The notes: generated by a model not told the origin, from the letters alone. DNA of 64,000 nucleotides from Udaeobacter sp025935755 (GCA_036278715.1 DASUKN010000049.1:1-64000), one strand, 5' to 3'. Positions 29,850 through 38,529 are shown, numbered from the stretch's first letter. Translations and numbers: made by a program.

Positions 29850-30584
29850 TCACAAAAATCGCTGCGCGTTGATGAACTCGGACACGAACGGATCGGCAGG
29901 TCTTTCGCGCAGGTCGGCTATCGTGCCTCGTTGTACGATGCGGCCTTCGTTCATGAGCACGATCTCGTCAGCGAAGTAAATTGCCTCCGACAAGTCGTGA
30001 GTCACGAAGACCACTGTTTGACGAAGCCGTGTGAAGATTTCCCGAAGATCTTTTTGCAACGAGGCGCGCACCAACGGGTCGAGTGCACCGAGCGGCTCAT
30101 CGAGCAATAACAACTCTGGCGAAAGCATCAACGCGCGCATCAAACTTACACGCTGGCGTTGGCCACCCGAGAGTTCCACCGGATAGCGGGAGAGCAGGTT
30201 TGGTGAAAATCTGGTCAGCTCGGATAATTCCGTGAGCCGGTCGTGCGTTTGTTTTTCGGGTTTTCCAATGTGACGCGCCATCAAAAGAACATTGGCCCGA
30301 GCGGTTAGATGAGGGAAAAGACCGCCTTCCTGAATCACGTAACCGATACGGCGCCGCAAAGCATCGATGTTATCGCGAGTAACCGGTTCGCCATCTAACT
30401 CGATCGAACCCGAATCCGGTTCGATTAGACCAATGATCAGTCGCAGCAAGGTTGACTTTCCACAGCCACTTGGTCCGATAAGCACTGTGGTTTTGCCGCG
30501 GTCCAAAGAAAGACTCGTTAGGTGCAGCGCAACGTCCTCACCGTAGCGTTTACTGACTTCGATAAGTTGAACCAGCGCGCTCAT
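29850..30584 (-). CDS. ABC transporter ATPase, osmoprotectant/EgtV class
   Basis: 244 residues. Walker A GPSGCGKST, Q-loop YVIQEGGLFPHLT (typical of the ProV/OpuCA group), signature ELSGGQRQRVSLMRAL, Walker B LLLLDEP, switch VTHDLSEA. It lacks the C-terminal CBS domains of osmosensing OpuA/ProV, so it is unlikely to respond to ionic strength. It is followed by the fused binding-protein/permease and preceded by egtD, all on the minus strand. Confidence 0.9.
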   Translation of the reverse strand: MSALVQLIEVSKRYGEDVALHLTSLSLDRGKTTVLIGPSGCGKSTLLRLIIGLIEPDSGSIELDGEPVTRDNIDALRRRIGYVIQEGGLFPHLTARANVLLMARHIGKPEKQTHDRLTELSELTRFSPNLLSRYPVELSGGQRQRVSLMRALMLSPELLLLDEPLGALDPLVRASLQKDLREIFTRLRQTVVFVTHDLSEAIYFADEIVLMNEGRIVQRGTIADLRERPADPFVSEFINAQRFL

Positions 30585-30630
30585 AAAGTAGCGCGAGCCT
30601 CCCGGCTTGCGCCCTCAGTTTCGTCGCGAA

Positions 30631-30688
30631 GGGGACGCATGCACTAGCTTGTCAGGACGCAAGCGGGGATGCATGCGCTAACTTGTGA
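30631..30688. repeat. 24-nt direct repeat pair
   Basis: GGGGACGCATGCACTAGCTT(GTCA) at 30631-30654 and GGGGATGCATGCGCTAACTT(GTGA) at 30665-30688, with four mismatches. It lies between egtD and the ATPase gene; the second copy supplies the egtD stop codon. Confidence 0.65.
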
Positions 30689-31646
30689 AATAGAACACAC
30701 CAAATAAAGCGGCCGCGTCGGTCCACATGCGCACAAAGTGGAACCCGGCTTTGGCAGCCAACCGCGCAAACTCGTCTGGCGCGTATTTATAAGAAAATTC
30801 CGTGATGATTTTCTCTTCGCGACTGAAATGGAATTTGTGTTGGTTGAGATGGATAAACTGATCCGTCTCACTGACGAGATGCATTTCAATCCTGCCGGCA
30901 TCTGAATTGTAGATTGCCCGGTGGCTCCAGCGATCCAGATCGAAGTCTGCGCCCAATTCGCGATTGATACGTCGCAGCAAATTCAGGTTAAATTGCGCAG
31001 TGACGCCTGCGCGGTCGTTATATGCCGCTTCCAGCACCCGGCGATCTTTCTTCAAATCGACGCCGATAAGCAGTCCGCCGCCTCCGCGGCAGACATTCGC
31101 GACGCGTCGCAAAAACTCCGCAGCTTCATCGGGCTCGAAGTTCCCGATCGTCGATCCCGGAAAATAGACAATGTTTCGCGCAGGCTTGCGACTGGGGCGG
31201 GGCAACACCACAGGTTGCAAGTAGTCCGCACAGACCGGCAGGATTTCCAGATTGGGAAAAATTTTGCGGAATAGAGCAGTCGACTCGCGCAGTTGTTGCT
31301 CCGAGATGTCGACGGGGACATAAACGGCAGGATTGTCGAGCGCTTCGATCAGAATCCGCGTTTTTGTGCCGGCGCCGGTGCCAAGTCCGATTAATTGAAC
31401 GTCCGGCCCGAGTTCAGACGCGATGTCGGTGCGATTTCGATCGAGGATGTCGATCTCAGTCCGGGTAACGTAATATTCAGGCAGCTCGCAGATCTTTTGA
31501 AAGAGCACCGCACCCTCCGCATCATAGAAATATTTGCAAGGGATCGTGCGCGGATTGGATGACAGACCGGCAATAACATCTGCCTGAAACTCCGCCGCTT
31601 CTGGTGCGGAAACATGGGGCAAGGTCGTAATTGAATCTGCGGTCAT
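30678..31646 (-). CDS. egtD: L-histidine N(alpha)-methyltransferase
   Basis: 322 residues. EgtD trimethylates histidine to hercynine with SAM, the first step of ergothioneine synthesis. Diagnostic stretches are RTIPCKYFYDAEGAVLFQKICELPEYYVTRTE split across the N-terminal domain, the SAM site LIGLGTGAGTKTRILI, FPGSTIGNFEP, and the C-terminal EEKIITEFSYKY. The SAM loop has LGTGAGTK where many family members have LGSGSGTK. It lies 45 bp after egtB. Its last codons and stop fall in a direct repeat. Confidence 0.93.
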   Translation of the reverse strand: MTADSITTLPHVSAPEAAEFQADVIAGLSSNPRTIPCKYFYDAEGAVLFQKICELPEYYVTRTEIDILDRNRTDIASELGPDVQLIGLGTGAGTKTRILIEALDNPAVYVPVDISEQQLRESTALFRKIFPNLEILPVCADYLQPVVLPRPSRKPARNIVYFPGSTIGNFEPDEAAEFLRRVANVCRGGGGLLIGVDLKKDRRVLEAAYNDRAGVTAQFNLNLLRRINRELGADFDLDRWSHRAIYNSDAGRIEMHLVSETDQFIHLNQHKFHFSREEKIITEFSYKYAPDEFARLAAKAGFHFVRMWTDAAALFGVFYFTS

Positions 31647-31691
31647 TGTGGAAATTCAAAGCGGCGCGGCCCGCGGTCGCGCTCTGCCAGT

Positions 31692-33062
31692 TCATTCCGG
31701 GTCGCGTGCGAGTCTGATCCCTGTAAACTGCCAGCGTTTTTCCGGTTGAAAGAAATTGCGATATGTGCGCCGGATATGAGTACGCGAGGTGGCACAGGAA
31801 CCACCGCGAAGTACGTATTGGTTGCACATGAATTTGCCGTTGTATTCGCCCAGCGCTCCGGGAACAGCGCGATAGCCGGGGTAAGGCGAGTAGGCGCTGC
31901 GTGTCCATTCCCAAACGTCGCCGAACATTTGTTGAAGGAATCTGTCGCGGTGATCCGTTGAGACATCCGTTTTCGCCTCGGATACGGCGGCCGGGTGAAA
32001 CAATTCGGTCTCTACGAAATTGCCTTCAATTGGACAATCCAACGCTGCGCGCTCCCACTCGAACTCTGTCGGGAGGCGAGCGCCAGCCCAGTTGGCATAC
32101 GCATCGGCCTCGAAATAGCTCAGGTGCGTAACCGGCTCGGATTGATCGATGGGCCGCAGACCGGAGAGTGTGAAATTCCACCAGGCGCCATCGCGTTTTG
32201 TCCAGTAGAGCGGCGCATTCCAGCGTTGTTCATTCACTGTGATCCAGCCTAACGATAACCAGAATTCCGCTCGCTGATATCCATTGTCCTCGATGAACGC
32301 GATGTATTCGCCATTTGTGACCGGTCGCGAGGCGAGGGAGAACGCAGGAACCAGGGCTCGATGGCGTGGACCTTCGTTATCGTACGCGAAGCCGCGGCCG
32401 TCGTGGCCAATGGCGACGACAGCTTCATCAAAATCGATGAACTGGAGGGAAGAACTCTGTGAGCTCAGCGTCCCAGAGCTCAGCCCTCTATTTTTCGCCG
32501 CTCGAAACACAGGATGGAGCGGATTTTGCGCGAACACGTGCTTGATGTCGGTGATGAGCAACTCCTGATGTTGCTGCTCATGATGAATGCCGAGAATAAG
32601 AATCGGCTCGATTTCATTGAGCAAATCTTCATCGGCATTTGAGAGCAGATCGTCGACGTGTGAATCGATCGAGGCGCGGTAACGCTTTGCTTCGCTCACC
32701 GTGGGACGCGAGATCAATCCGCGCAGGTCGCGCCGATGCATATCGCCCGCAGCGTTGTAGTAGGAATTGAACAGGTACGCGTACTCTGGAATTTCTGCGC
32801 GATATCGAGGGAGGAATTTTTTCAAAACGAATGTTTCGAAAAACCACGTGGTATGCGCGAGATGCCATTTTGTCGGACTGACGTCCGGCATGGATTGCAC
32901 GACGCAATCTTCGGGTTCGAGATTGATACACAACGCGTCGGTAAAATTTCTGATTTGATGAAACCGATCGCGCAAATCCTCGACATGCGGTTGCTTCGCC
33001 GGGAAGAGAGATCGTTGTTCCGCCGCGGTCGTGGAGGAGGTCTCAATGGAGGTCGCGTTCAA
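31692..33062 (-). CDS. egtB: hercynine oxygenase (ergothioneine synthase)
   Basis: 456 residues. An N-terminal DinB-like domain carries the iron ligands in HLAHTTWFFE and the HX3HXE motif HHEQQHQE. The C-terminal formylglycine-generating-enzyme-type domain has RPVTNGEYIAFIEDNGY, RLPTEFEWERAA, GDVWEWTRSAYSPYPGYR and VLRGGSCATS. EgtB is a nonheme iron enzyme joining a thiol (gamma-glutamylcysteine or cysteine, depending on type) to hercynine. A Ser-rich insert (about residues 195-210, GLSSGTLSSQSSS) is encoded by a direct repeat of GAGCTCAGC. egtA, egtC and egtE are not nearby. Its start overlaps the upstream hypothetical gene by 4 bp. Confidence 0.93.
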   Translation of the reverse strand: MNATSIETSSTTAAEQRSLFPAKQPHVEDLRDRFHQIRNFTDALCINLEPEDCVVQSMPDVSPTKWHLAHTTWFFETFVLKKFLPRYRAEIPEYAYLFNSYYNAAGDMHRRDLRGLISRPTVSEAKRYRASIDSHVDDLLSNADEDLLNEIEPILILGIHHEQQHQELLITDIKHVFAQNPLHPVFRAAKNRGLSSGTLSSQSSSLQFIDFDEAVVAIGHDGRGFAYDNEGPRHRALVPAFSLASRPVTNGEYIAFIEDNGYQRAEFWLSLGWITVNEQRWNAPLYWTKRDGAWWNFTLSGLRPIDQSEPVTHLSYFEADAYANWAGARLPTEFEWERAALDCPIEGNFVETELFHPAAVSEAKTDVSTDHRDRFLQQMFGDVWEWTRSAYSPYPGYRAVPGALGEYNGKFMCNQYVLRGGSCATSRTHIRRTYRNFFQPEKRWQFTGIRLARDPE

Positions 33063-33460
33063 GGATTTTCTCCCTCTTGCTCCAGTTCTTCGCGCCGCGC
33101 TTCGAGCATCTGGTCGTGAGTGGCTTCCTCAATGCCTTCGATCACGAGATGCTCACCGACAGTCTCCTCTTCCTCAGTACCGGGACGCGGTATGCGGTGG
33201 CCTTTGGAACTGGCGATAACACTCCATTCTTCAGTCATCTCGGCGTTATCCGGAGTTTCTTCGGGAGGCACATTATTCTCCTCGCCCATCAGCTCGTGCC
33301 GCGCCTGTGCCCAATCAGCTTGGGTGAACTCATCAGGATTGCGTTCGTCGATCATCGCGATTTCCCGGGCGCGCCGTTCGACTTCCTGAGGTGACGGTGC
33401 GCCGATTCCATTGCCGTGCTCGGAGATTTTTCCTGGAGGTTGTGGCGAGTAATCGTTCAT
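33059..33460 (-). CDS. small acidic hypothetical protein, DUF2934-like N-terminal part
   Basis: 133 residues, strongly acidic. Residues about 23-60 (SPQEVERRAREIAMIDERN and following QADWAQARHELMG) resemble the short helical DUF2934 motif. The rest is low-complexity Glu-rich and probably disordered. It is the first gene of the egt unit, overlapping egtB by 4 bp, so it is likely cotranscribed. A role in ergothioneine metabolism is not implied by its sequence. Confidence 0.7.
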   Translation of the reverse strand: MNDYSPQPPGKISEHGNGIGAPSPQEVERRAREIAMIDERNPDEFTQADWAQARHELMGEENNVPPEETPDNAEMTEEWSVIASSKGHRIPRPGTEEEETVGEHLVIEGIEEATHDQMLEARREELEQEGENP

Positions 33461-33557
33461 AACGAGGCTCCGAAAAGCGCAGTGGTATTTTCGCTGTACA
33501 CTTTGGACTACAGATTGAGGCCTTGCAATACAACTACGGAAAACAGCCTGCCGATAG

Positions 33558-34436
33558 ATGCATAGGAAAGATATCGTTCAGCTATCTGATGGTGGCGTTC
33601 TTGCGTTTCAAGAATACGGCGAAGTAACCGGCACGCCGGTGTTATTCTGCCACGGGTGGCCGAGTTCGCGCACGATGGCGCAACTGGCAGACCAACCAGC
33701 GCGCGCTCTGGGTATTCGCATTGTTTCACCTGATCGGCCGGGCATCAGCACCTCGAGCCTCCATCTCGATCGAAAGTTGAGCGACTGGCCGCTCGTTGTC
33801 GAACAACTCGTTAACGACCTTGGGATTGACGAATTCCGAATCCTCGCGATTTCTGGTGGAGCGCCCTACGCCTATGCAGCCGCGGTCGCGATGCCCGAGC
33901 GGGTGCGCGCAATCGCGATCGTCGGCGGAGTGATTCCGTTTGCTGAGTTGAACGATTTTAAGGGTTTACTGCCGCTTTATCGTTGGATGCTCGCCTTTTA
34001 TCGAAATCGGCCGCGAGTGTTGCGGCGATTGTTTCGCCTCGCGCAACCGTTCCTGGCGGTTCGCGCGCCGATCCGCCTTCGTCCGCTGCTTTTGAAGATG
34101 CTGTTGTTGCGGCCGTGCGATGCCGCGAGCTTGCGCGACGATGCAGCTTTCGAAGCGATTTTTGAGAGCCAACGGCGCGCCTGGCGCGGATCGGCAGAAG
34201 GAGTAATGATCGACGCGCAAATTTATGCGCAACCATGGGGATTCGCGGTTGAAGATGTGCAGGTGCCCGTTCGACTTTGGCATGGCGTGGAAGATCGCGC
34301 TTTCGCCGTTGTGCTGGCGCAGGAAATTGCCAGCCGCTTTCCAGATTGCAAAGCCCGATTCGTGCCTAACGAAGGACATTACTCTCTGCCAATTCGCCAT
34401 ATGCACGACATTCTTGAGGATTTAATTTCCGTTTAA
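33558..34436 (+). CDS. alpha/beta hydrolase
   Basis: 292 residues. Oxyanion-region CHGWPSSRTM, the nucleophile elbow AISGGAPYAYAAA (Ser with Ala in place of the first Gly of GxSxG), a lid insert (about 140-210), and the final His in NEGHYSLPIRH with a preceding Asp in GVEDRAF. It is probably an esterase or related hydrolase; the substrate is unknown. It is divergent from the egt operon and 16 bp before the LOG-family gene, which may be cotranscribed. Confidence 0.85.
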   Translation: MHRKDIVQLSDGGVLAFQEYGEVTGTPVLFCHGWPSSRTMAQLADQPARALGIRIVSPDRPGISTSSLHLDRKLSDWPLVVEQLVNDLGIDEFRILAISGGAPYAYAAAVAMPERVRAIAIVGGVIPFAELNDFKGLLPLYRWMLAFYRNRPRVLRRLFRLAQPFLAVRAPIRLRPLLLKMLLLRPCDAASLRDDAAFEAIFESQRRAWRGSAEGVMIDAQIYAQPWGFAVEDVQVPVRLWHGVEDRAFAVVLAQEIASRFPDCKARFVPNEGHYSLPIRHMHDILEDLISV

Positions 34437-34452
34437 CCGAAATTCTAATCAC

Positions 34453-35544
34453 GTGAAATCATCTTCAGGGCGAGCACCCGATCCGACGCAGACAACGGGA
34501 CCCATAACAAATCGAAGCCTCGGTCCCACATTTGATAGGCGAGTGAAAAAGTTAGTTCGCGATTGGGGGGCACAAAAATCTGCGCCGCTCATCGAGGAAA
34601 TAATTACCACGGCGCTGGAGATTGCTCGCGACGAAATGACTGCATCGGAGCTCAAACTGATCAACCGTTCTGCTAAAGAGATCCGCTCGGCAGCGAGGAT
34701 TTTCGCGCCGTTCAAGCATTTGCGAAAAGTGGTCGTCTTCGGGTCGGCCCGTAGTGAGGCTGATTCACCCGATTACAAGATGGCTACAGATTTCGCCTGC
34801 GAAATGGTCAAACAAGGCTTCATGCTGATCGCAGGCGGCAACGAAGGAATCATGGGAGCTGTGCAGAAGGGGGCTGGGCGCGCACATAGCTTTGCGCTTG
34901 GCGTTCGACTGCGCTCGGAGCAGCGAGTAGGCGAACCTGTCGAGAGCGATCCCAAGCTGGTGACACTGAATTACTTCTTCACTCGCAAGTTGAGTTTCGT
35001 GAAGGAGGCGCACGCGTTCGCGCTGCTCCCGGGCGGTTTTGGCACGATGGATGAAGCGTTCGAGGTGCTCACGCTGATGCAAACCGGCAAGGCACGCATT
35101 GCCCCGATTGTGCTGTTAAACCGGCCACGCGGAAAATATTGGGAAGCATGGACGCAATTTCTTTCGGAGCGCCTGCGCAAAAGCGGATTCATTTCAAAAG
35201 AAGACTTCGCGTTTTTCAAAATCAAACATAGCGCGCAGGAGGCCGCAGAGGAGATCACGCAGTTCTACAAGGTCTTCCATTCCGCGCGCTGGGTAGAGGA
35301 TTCCTACGTCATCCGTCTGAATCGTCCGTTATCGGACAAGGCGATTGCGGACCTGAATAAGCAATTCAAAGATACCGTGCGCTCGGGCCAAATTGTCCAG
35401 CATCTTGCGCCAGGAGACGGGGAGGATGAGCTGGAGTATCCCGGCCTGCCCCGGCTGATGTTTACTCCGGTTCGGAGCAGATTTGGCCGATTCCGTCAGC
35501 TGATTGACGCGATCAATTGTTCGAGGCTAGTTGAGCCTTCCTGA
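34453..35544 (+). CDS. LOG/TIGR00730 family protein, long form
   Basis: 363 residues; ordinary LOG phosphoribohydrolases are about 180-240. The Rossmann core runs from about 95 to 280, with VVFGSARSE, MLIAGGNEGIMGAV, NYFFTRKLSFVKEAHAFALLPGGFGTMDEAFE split across the central sheet, including the PGGxGTxxE motif. A long helical N-terminal extension and a C-terminal tail of about 80 residues flank it. LOG enzymes cleave nucleoside 5'-monophosphates, including cytokinin nucleotides. The role in this organism is unknown. Confidence 0.85.
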   Translation: MKSSSGRAPDPTQTTGPITNRSLGPTFDRRVKKLVRDWGAQKSAPLIEEIITTALEIARDEMTASELKLINRSAKEIRSAARIFAPFKHLRKVVVFGSARSEADSPDYKMATDFACEMVKQGFMLIAGGNEGIMGAVQKGAGRAHSFALGVRLRSEQRVGEPVESDPKLVTLNYFFTRKLSFVKEAHAFALLPGGFGTMDEAFEVLTLMQTGKARIAPIVLLNRPRGKYWEAWTQFLSERLRKSGFISKEDFAFFKIKHSAQEAAEEITQFYKVFHSARWVEDSYVIRLNRPLSDKAIADLNKQFKDTVRSGQIVQHLAPGDGEDELEYPGLPRLMFTPVRSRFGRFRQLIDAINCSRLVEPS

Positions 35545-36702
35545 TGGAGGGCGGGGCTCCTGCGACGCCGGGCTCGGAGGAGTTCGCCCCTTCATTGGGC
35601 GCTTATGGCAAACGATCTTGAAATCGGCGCGTAGCTTTGCGTCCATCATCTTGTCGAATGAAAAGTTTTCGGTCGCGTAGCGGAGACCGTTCGCTGCGCA
35701 ACGCGCCGCGAGTTCCGGATCAGAAATGAATTCCAGAATCGCAGAGGCCAATGCCTGAGGGTTTCCCGGTTCGATGAGAAGACCATTCTCGCGATCGCGA
35801 ACAATCTCTGGAATATCTCCCACTTTTGTCGCGATCACAGGCCGTCCGCTGGCGAACGCCTCACGCAAAACAATGGGGGACGCCTCGGTACGCAGCGACA
35901 CGATCACAATCATGTCGCACGCTGCGAAAACCTCCGGCGTATCCCAGCGATAACCAGCCATGATTATCTTGTCCGCGAGTCCTGCGCGATCGATTGCATT
36001 TCTCACATTGATGCCGCGCTTCAAAATACCGGTGCCCTGGCCGACCACGACGAAGCGCGCATCGGGACGTTTCTGCAACACCAACGGCACCGCCTTGACC
36101 AACTCAAGTTGACCTTTGTCCGGGCGAATCATCCCGATGTTTCCGATCAACGGGATCTCGTCAGCGATGCCGAGTTCGCGGCGAAATTTTACACCGTCGC
36201 GAGGAGGCTTGAATTTTTGCAAATCGACGGCTGAACCGATGACTTCAATATTTGCCGCATCAATCCCGTGTTCTTCGACCAACTGCCGTTTGATCACCGA
36301 AGCGTCGGCAACAATCTGTGAACAGCCGTGCTTGAAAACAAATGCGCGACTTCGGTTCCCGATTGGATCGGTGATGCAGCGCGCCCGGCTCAATGGGATT
36401 CCGCAAAGGAAAAGCGGCAGGCAGATCCAGTGGTCCTTTGAACTGTATGTCTTGAGCAGATCGATTTTGTTTTTGCGGCAAAATTTCCAGAGTCGCAACG
36501 AGCAGATCGGGTCAAACCGGTTAACGAGTGGCATTGTGACCATCCGGGTGCCGAGCTCCAATGCCTTCGAGTGCACCTGACTGTCTGGATTGCAGATTAA
36601 CCATGCTTCATGCCCGTGTGCATTGAGCCAATTGATTTCGAGACAGGTGCGATATTCCTGTCCACCCCAGCTGCGGCTGCTCTCTACGTAGAGAATATTC
36701 AC
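35527..36702 (-). CDS. glycosyltransferase family 4 protein
   Basis: 391 residues, GT-B fold. The N-terminal domain starts MNILYVESSRSWGGQEYR. The C-terminal nucleotide-sugar domain has GNIGMIRPDKGQ, FVVVGQG and the acidic EASPIVLREAFASGRPVIAT pattern. It probably acts in LPS or exopolysaccharide assembly. The last 20 or so residues (Pro/Arg-rich, after HKRPMKGR) are encoded by an intergenic repeat (family C) and overlap the end of the LOG gene by 18 bp. The original stop was probably lost or displaced. Confidence 0.87.
   Translation of the reverse strand: MNILYVESSRSWGGQEYRTCLEINWLNAHGHEAWLICNPDSQVHSKALELGTRMVTMPLVNRFDPICSLRLWKFCRKNKIDLLKTYSSKDHWICLPLFLCGIPLSRARCITDPIGNRSRAFVFKHGCSQIVADASVIKRQLVEEHGIDAANIEVIGSAVDLQKFKPPRDGVKFRRELGIADEIPLIGNIGMIRPDKGQLELVKAVPLVLQKRPDARFVVVGQGTGILKRGINVRNAIDRAGLADKIIMAGYRWDTPEVFAACDMIVIVSLRTEASPIVLREAFASGRPVIATKVGDIPEIVRDRENGLLIEPGNPQALASAILEFISDPELAARCAANGLRYATENFSFDKMMDAKLRADFKIVCHKRPMKGRTPPSPASQEPRPPSGRLN
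35540..35606. repeat. family C repeat forming the tail of a glycosyltransferase gene
   Basis: ATGGAGGGCGGGGCTCC at one end and GGAGTTCGCCCCTTCATT at the other, in inverted orientation. It shares the GGGGCGAACTCC end with the repeat at 28113-28175. Confidence 0.5.
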
Positions 36703-36734
36703 GTCGAACCTCGCGGCGCTGCGCCGCTGGACAT

Positions 36735-37004
36735 CTACGCAGCGGCGGCCCGTTTTTCGAGAATGTAATCGTGAATCGTGTTGACAGTCCGAAGTGCTTT
36801 TCCGGCTACATCGGAATTCGGGACGCCGACGCCAAAGGTTTTTTCCATACTCACGACGAGCTCTAAGGCGTCAATGGAATCAAGGCCAAGACCATCCGGG
36901 CCAAAGAGCGGCAGCTCATCACCGATCTGTTCGGGCGTAACTTGTAGCATCAAATTTTTGACCAGCATCTCCTTGATTTGGGCCCGCAAATCCGGCTCAG
37001 ACAT
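36735..37004 (-). CDS. acyl carrier protein-like protein
   Basis: 89 residues. The 4'-phosphopantetheine site is the Ser of GLDSIDALEL, with the usual acidic helix after it (VVSMEKTFGV). An Ala-rich C-terminal tail follows. It lies beside a glycosyltransferase gene rather than fab genes, so it may be a dedicated carrier (for example for lipid or cell-surface modification) rather than the housekeeping AcpP. That is inference only. Confidence 0.88.
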   Translation of the reverse strand: MSEPDLRAQIKEMLVKNLMLQVTPEQIGDELPLFGPDGLGLDSIDALELVVSMEKTFGVGVPNSDVAGKALRTVNTIHDYILEKRAAAA

Positions 37005-37177
37005 AAACGAGCGGGGATTTTGCCGTAAATTGCGTGTTCGGTCAAACGTGCAGAACGTTTAAAGAAATTTCGCCAAAGCGATGCGAACACGCGTGGCGAT
37101 CCTGGAGCTTGCGCAAAACAAGTAGCGCTAAGACCGTTTGGCACGAAATGCGATGCGTTCCCCGCATCGCTTCAGAC

Positions 37178-37501
37178 CTAGACCTGATCGGCTTTGTCAC
37201 CTGGGGTGACCGCTGCACTCGGCTGTGGCGCACTCACGTTAGCAGCGCTCTGACTATTACCTCGCGCGACGGTCGACTCGGCCGGTTTCAATTCAGGCTT
37301 TGCGATTTGCGTATCAGACTTTCCAGCCTTGTGCAGTTCGTCGTTGAACTCATCCTTCGCTTTTTGGAATTCTTTCACAGCCTGACCCATTCCGCGGGCT
37401 AGTTCGGGTAATTTTTTTGCTCCGAATAGCACCAGGATGATCAAAAGGATGACGATCAAATCCGGGCCGGCCAAGTTCATGAAGCTGGCGAGGAAGCTCA
37501 T
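37178..37501 (-). CDS. tatA: Sec-independent protein translocase TatA/TatE family protein
   Basis: 107 residues from the ATG at 37501. One N-terminal TM helix (LAGPDLIVILLIILVLFGA), the FGAKKLPELARGMGQA amphipathic helix with the conserved Phe-Gly hinge, then a charged and Ala/Pro-rich tail. It forms the pore component of the Tat system. No tatC or tatB is adjacent. Confidence 0.92.
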   Translation of the reverse strand: MSFLASFMNLAGPDLIVILLIILVLFGAKKLPELARGMGQAVKEFQKAKDEFNDELHKAGKSDTQIAKPELKPAESTVARGNSQSAANVSAPQPSAAVTPGDKADQV

Positions 37502-37622
37502 TTCAACTCCCAACATCAGACCGTTTCTCCGACTTGCAAGGGCTTTCGCGAGGTGGACAGGTTTTTGCCCGCGGACTGTCTAAGGTTGACAGGCGGAGCG
37601 CCATGGGAAAGCATTCCCCCGT

Positions 37623-38486
37623 ATGCGCCCTATCTGGAAAGGCAGCATCAGTTTCGGGTTGGTCTATATTCCGGTTGCGGTTTATCCCGCCACCAGGGAG
37701 GAGAAGCTCAGTTTCCGGCAGCTTCGTTCCAGCGACCTCAGTCCGATCAAATACAAAAAGGTTGCGGAAGCGGATTCGAAAGAAGTTCCAGCCGACCAGA
37801 TCGTAAAAGGCTTCGAATACGAGCGCGGTCGATATGTAGTAATGAAGGATGAGGATTTCGAAAAGGTGCGTATCGAGTCCACACATTCGATCGACATCAC
37901 TGATTTCGTCGATTTGGATCAGGTCGATCCCAAGTTCTTCTACAAGCCGTATTTTCTTGAGCCGCAAAAGGGCGGCGAAAAAGCGTACGCAGTTTTACAC
38001 AAGGCGCTCAGCGGCACCGGCAAAATTGGTATTGCCAAAGTGGTAATCAGCAATCGCGAGCACCTGGCTGCTGTGAAACCCGACGGGTTGTTCCTGGTTT
38101 TGGAGCTGATGCATTTTGCCAGCGAAATTTTGAGCGCGGATGTGCTGCAAAACGGTTCGAAGGCTGCAGTGACTGACAAAGAGCTGAAAATGGCGCAAGC
38201 CCTGATCGAAAGCATGAGCGAAGTCTGGGAACCGGAGAAATACCGGGACGAATACCGTACGGCGTTGATGGAAATCATCGAGCAAAAGGCACAGCACAAG
38301 GAAGTTGCGGCAAAGGCGCCGGCTGCTCCTGCGCCGACCAACGTTGTTGATCTGGTAAAGGTGTTACAAGACAGCCTGAACCGGTCACAATCGGTGAAAC
38401 AGAAGCGCCCATCTGCTCGAGACGGAGCGCGCCGGTCCACGAATACTCTCGTCAAACAGCGCCGACGTGCAGGAGCACTCGGCTAG
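37623..38486 (+). CDS. ku: Ku protein, DNA end-binding
   Basis: 287 residues. Prokaryotic Ku core: MRPIWKGSISFGLVYIPVAV, DLSPIKYKKVAE, FEYERGRYVVMKDEDFE, and the HSIDITDFVDLDQVDP strand. The basic C-terminal tail (QKRPSARDGARRSTNT) fits the DNA-threading extension of bacterial Ku. It binds double-strand ends for non-homologous end joining. LigD, its usual partner, is not in the window. A hairpin (CGACGGCT/AGCCGTCG) follows about 40 bp after its stop. Confidence 0.93.
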   Translation: MRPIWKGSISFGLVYIPVAVYPATREEKLSFRQLRSSDLSPIKYKKVAEADSKEVPADQIVKGFEYERGRYVVMKDEDFEKVRIESTHSIDITDFVDLDQVDPKFFYKPYFLEPQKGGEKAYAVLHKALSGTGKIGIAKVVISNREHLAAVKPDGLFLVLELMHFASEILSADVLQNGSKAAVTDKELKMAQALIESMSEVWEPEKYRDEYRTALMEIIEQKAQHKEVAAKAPAAPAPTNVVDLVKVLQDSLNRSQSVKQKRPSARDGARRSTNTLVKQRRRAGALG

Positions 38487-38529
38487 CTTTTCAACGAGCG
38501 AGGGCTGGCCAGCCATCGCACGACATCGA

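Noticed and set aside
33558..34436. Alpha/beta hydrolase considered inactive because the elbow is AISGG
   Set aside because: The Ser and the following Gly, a late Asp and a final His are present; Ala at the first Gly position is tolerated in some family members.
36735..37004. Carrier protein as part of a polyketide or peptide synthase cluster
   Set aside because: No synthase, ketosynthase or adenylation genes lie nearby; only a glycosyltransferase and tatA.
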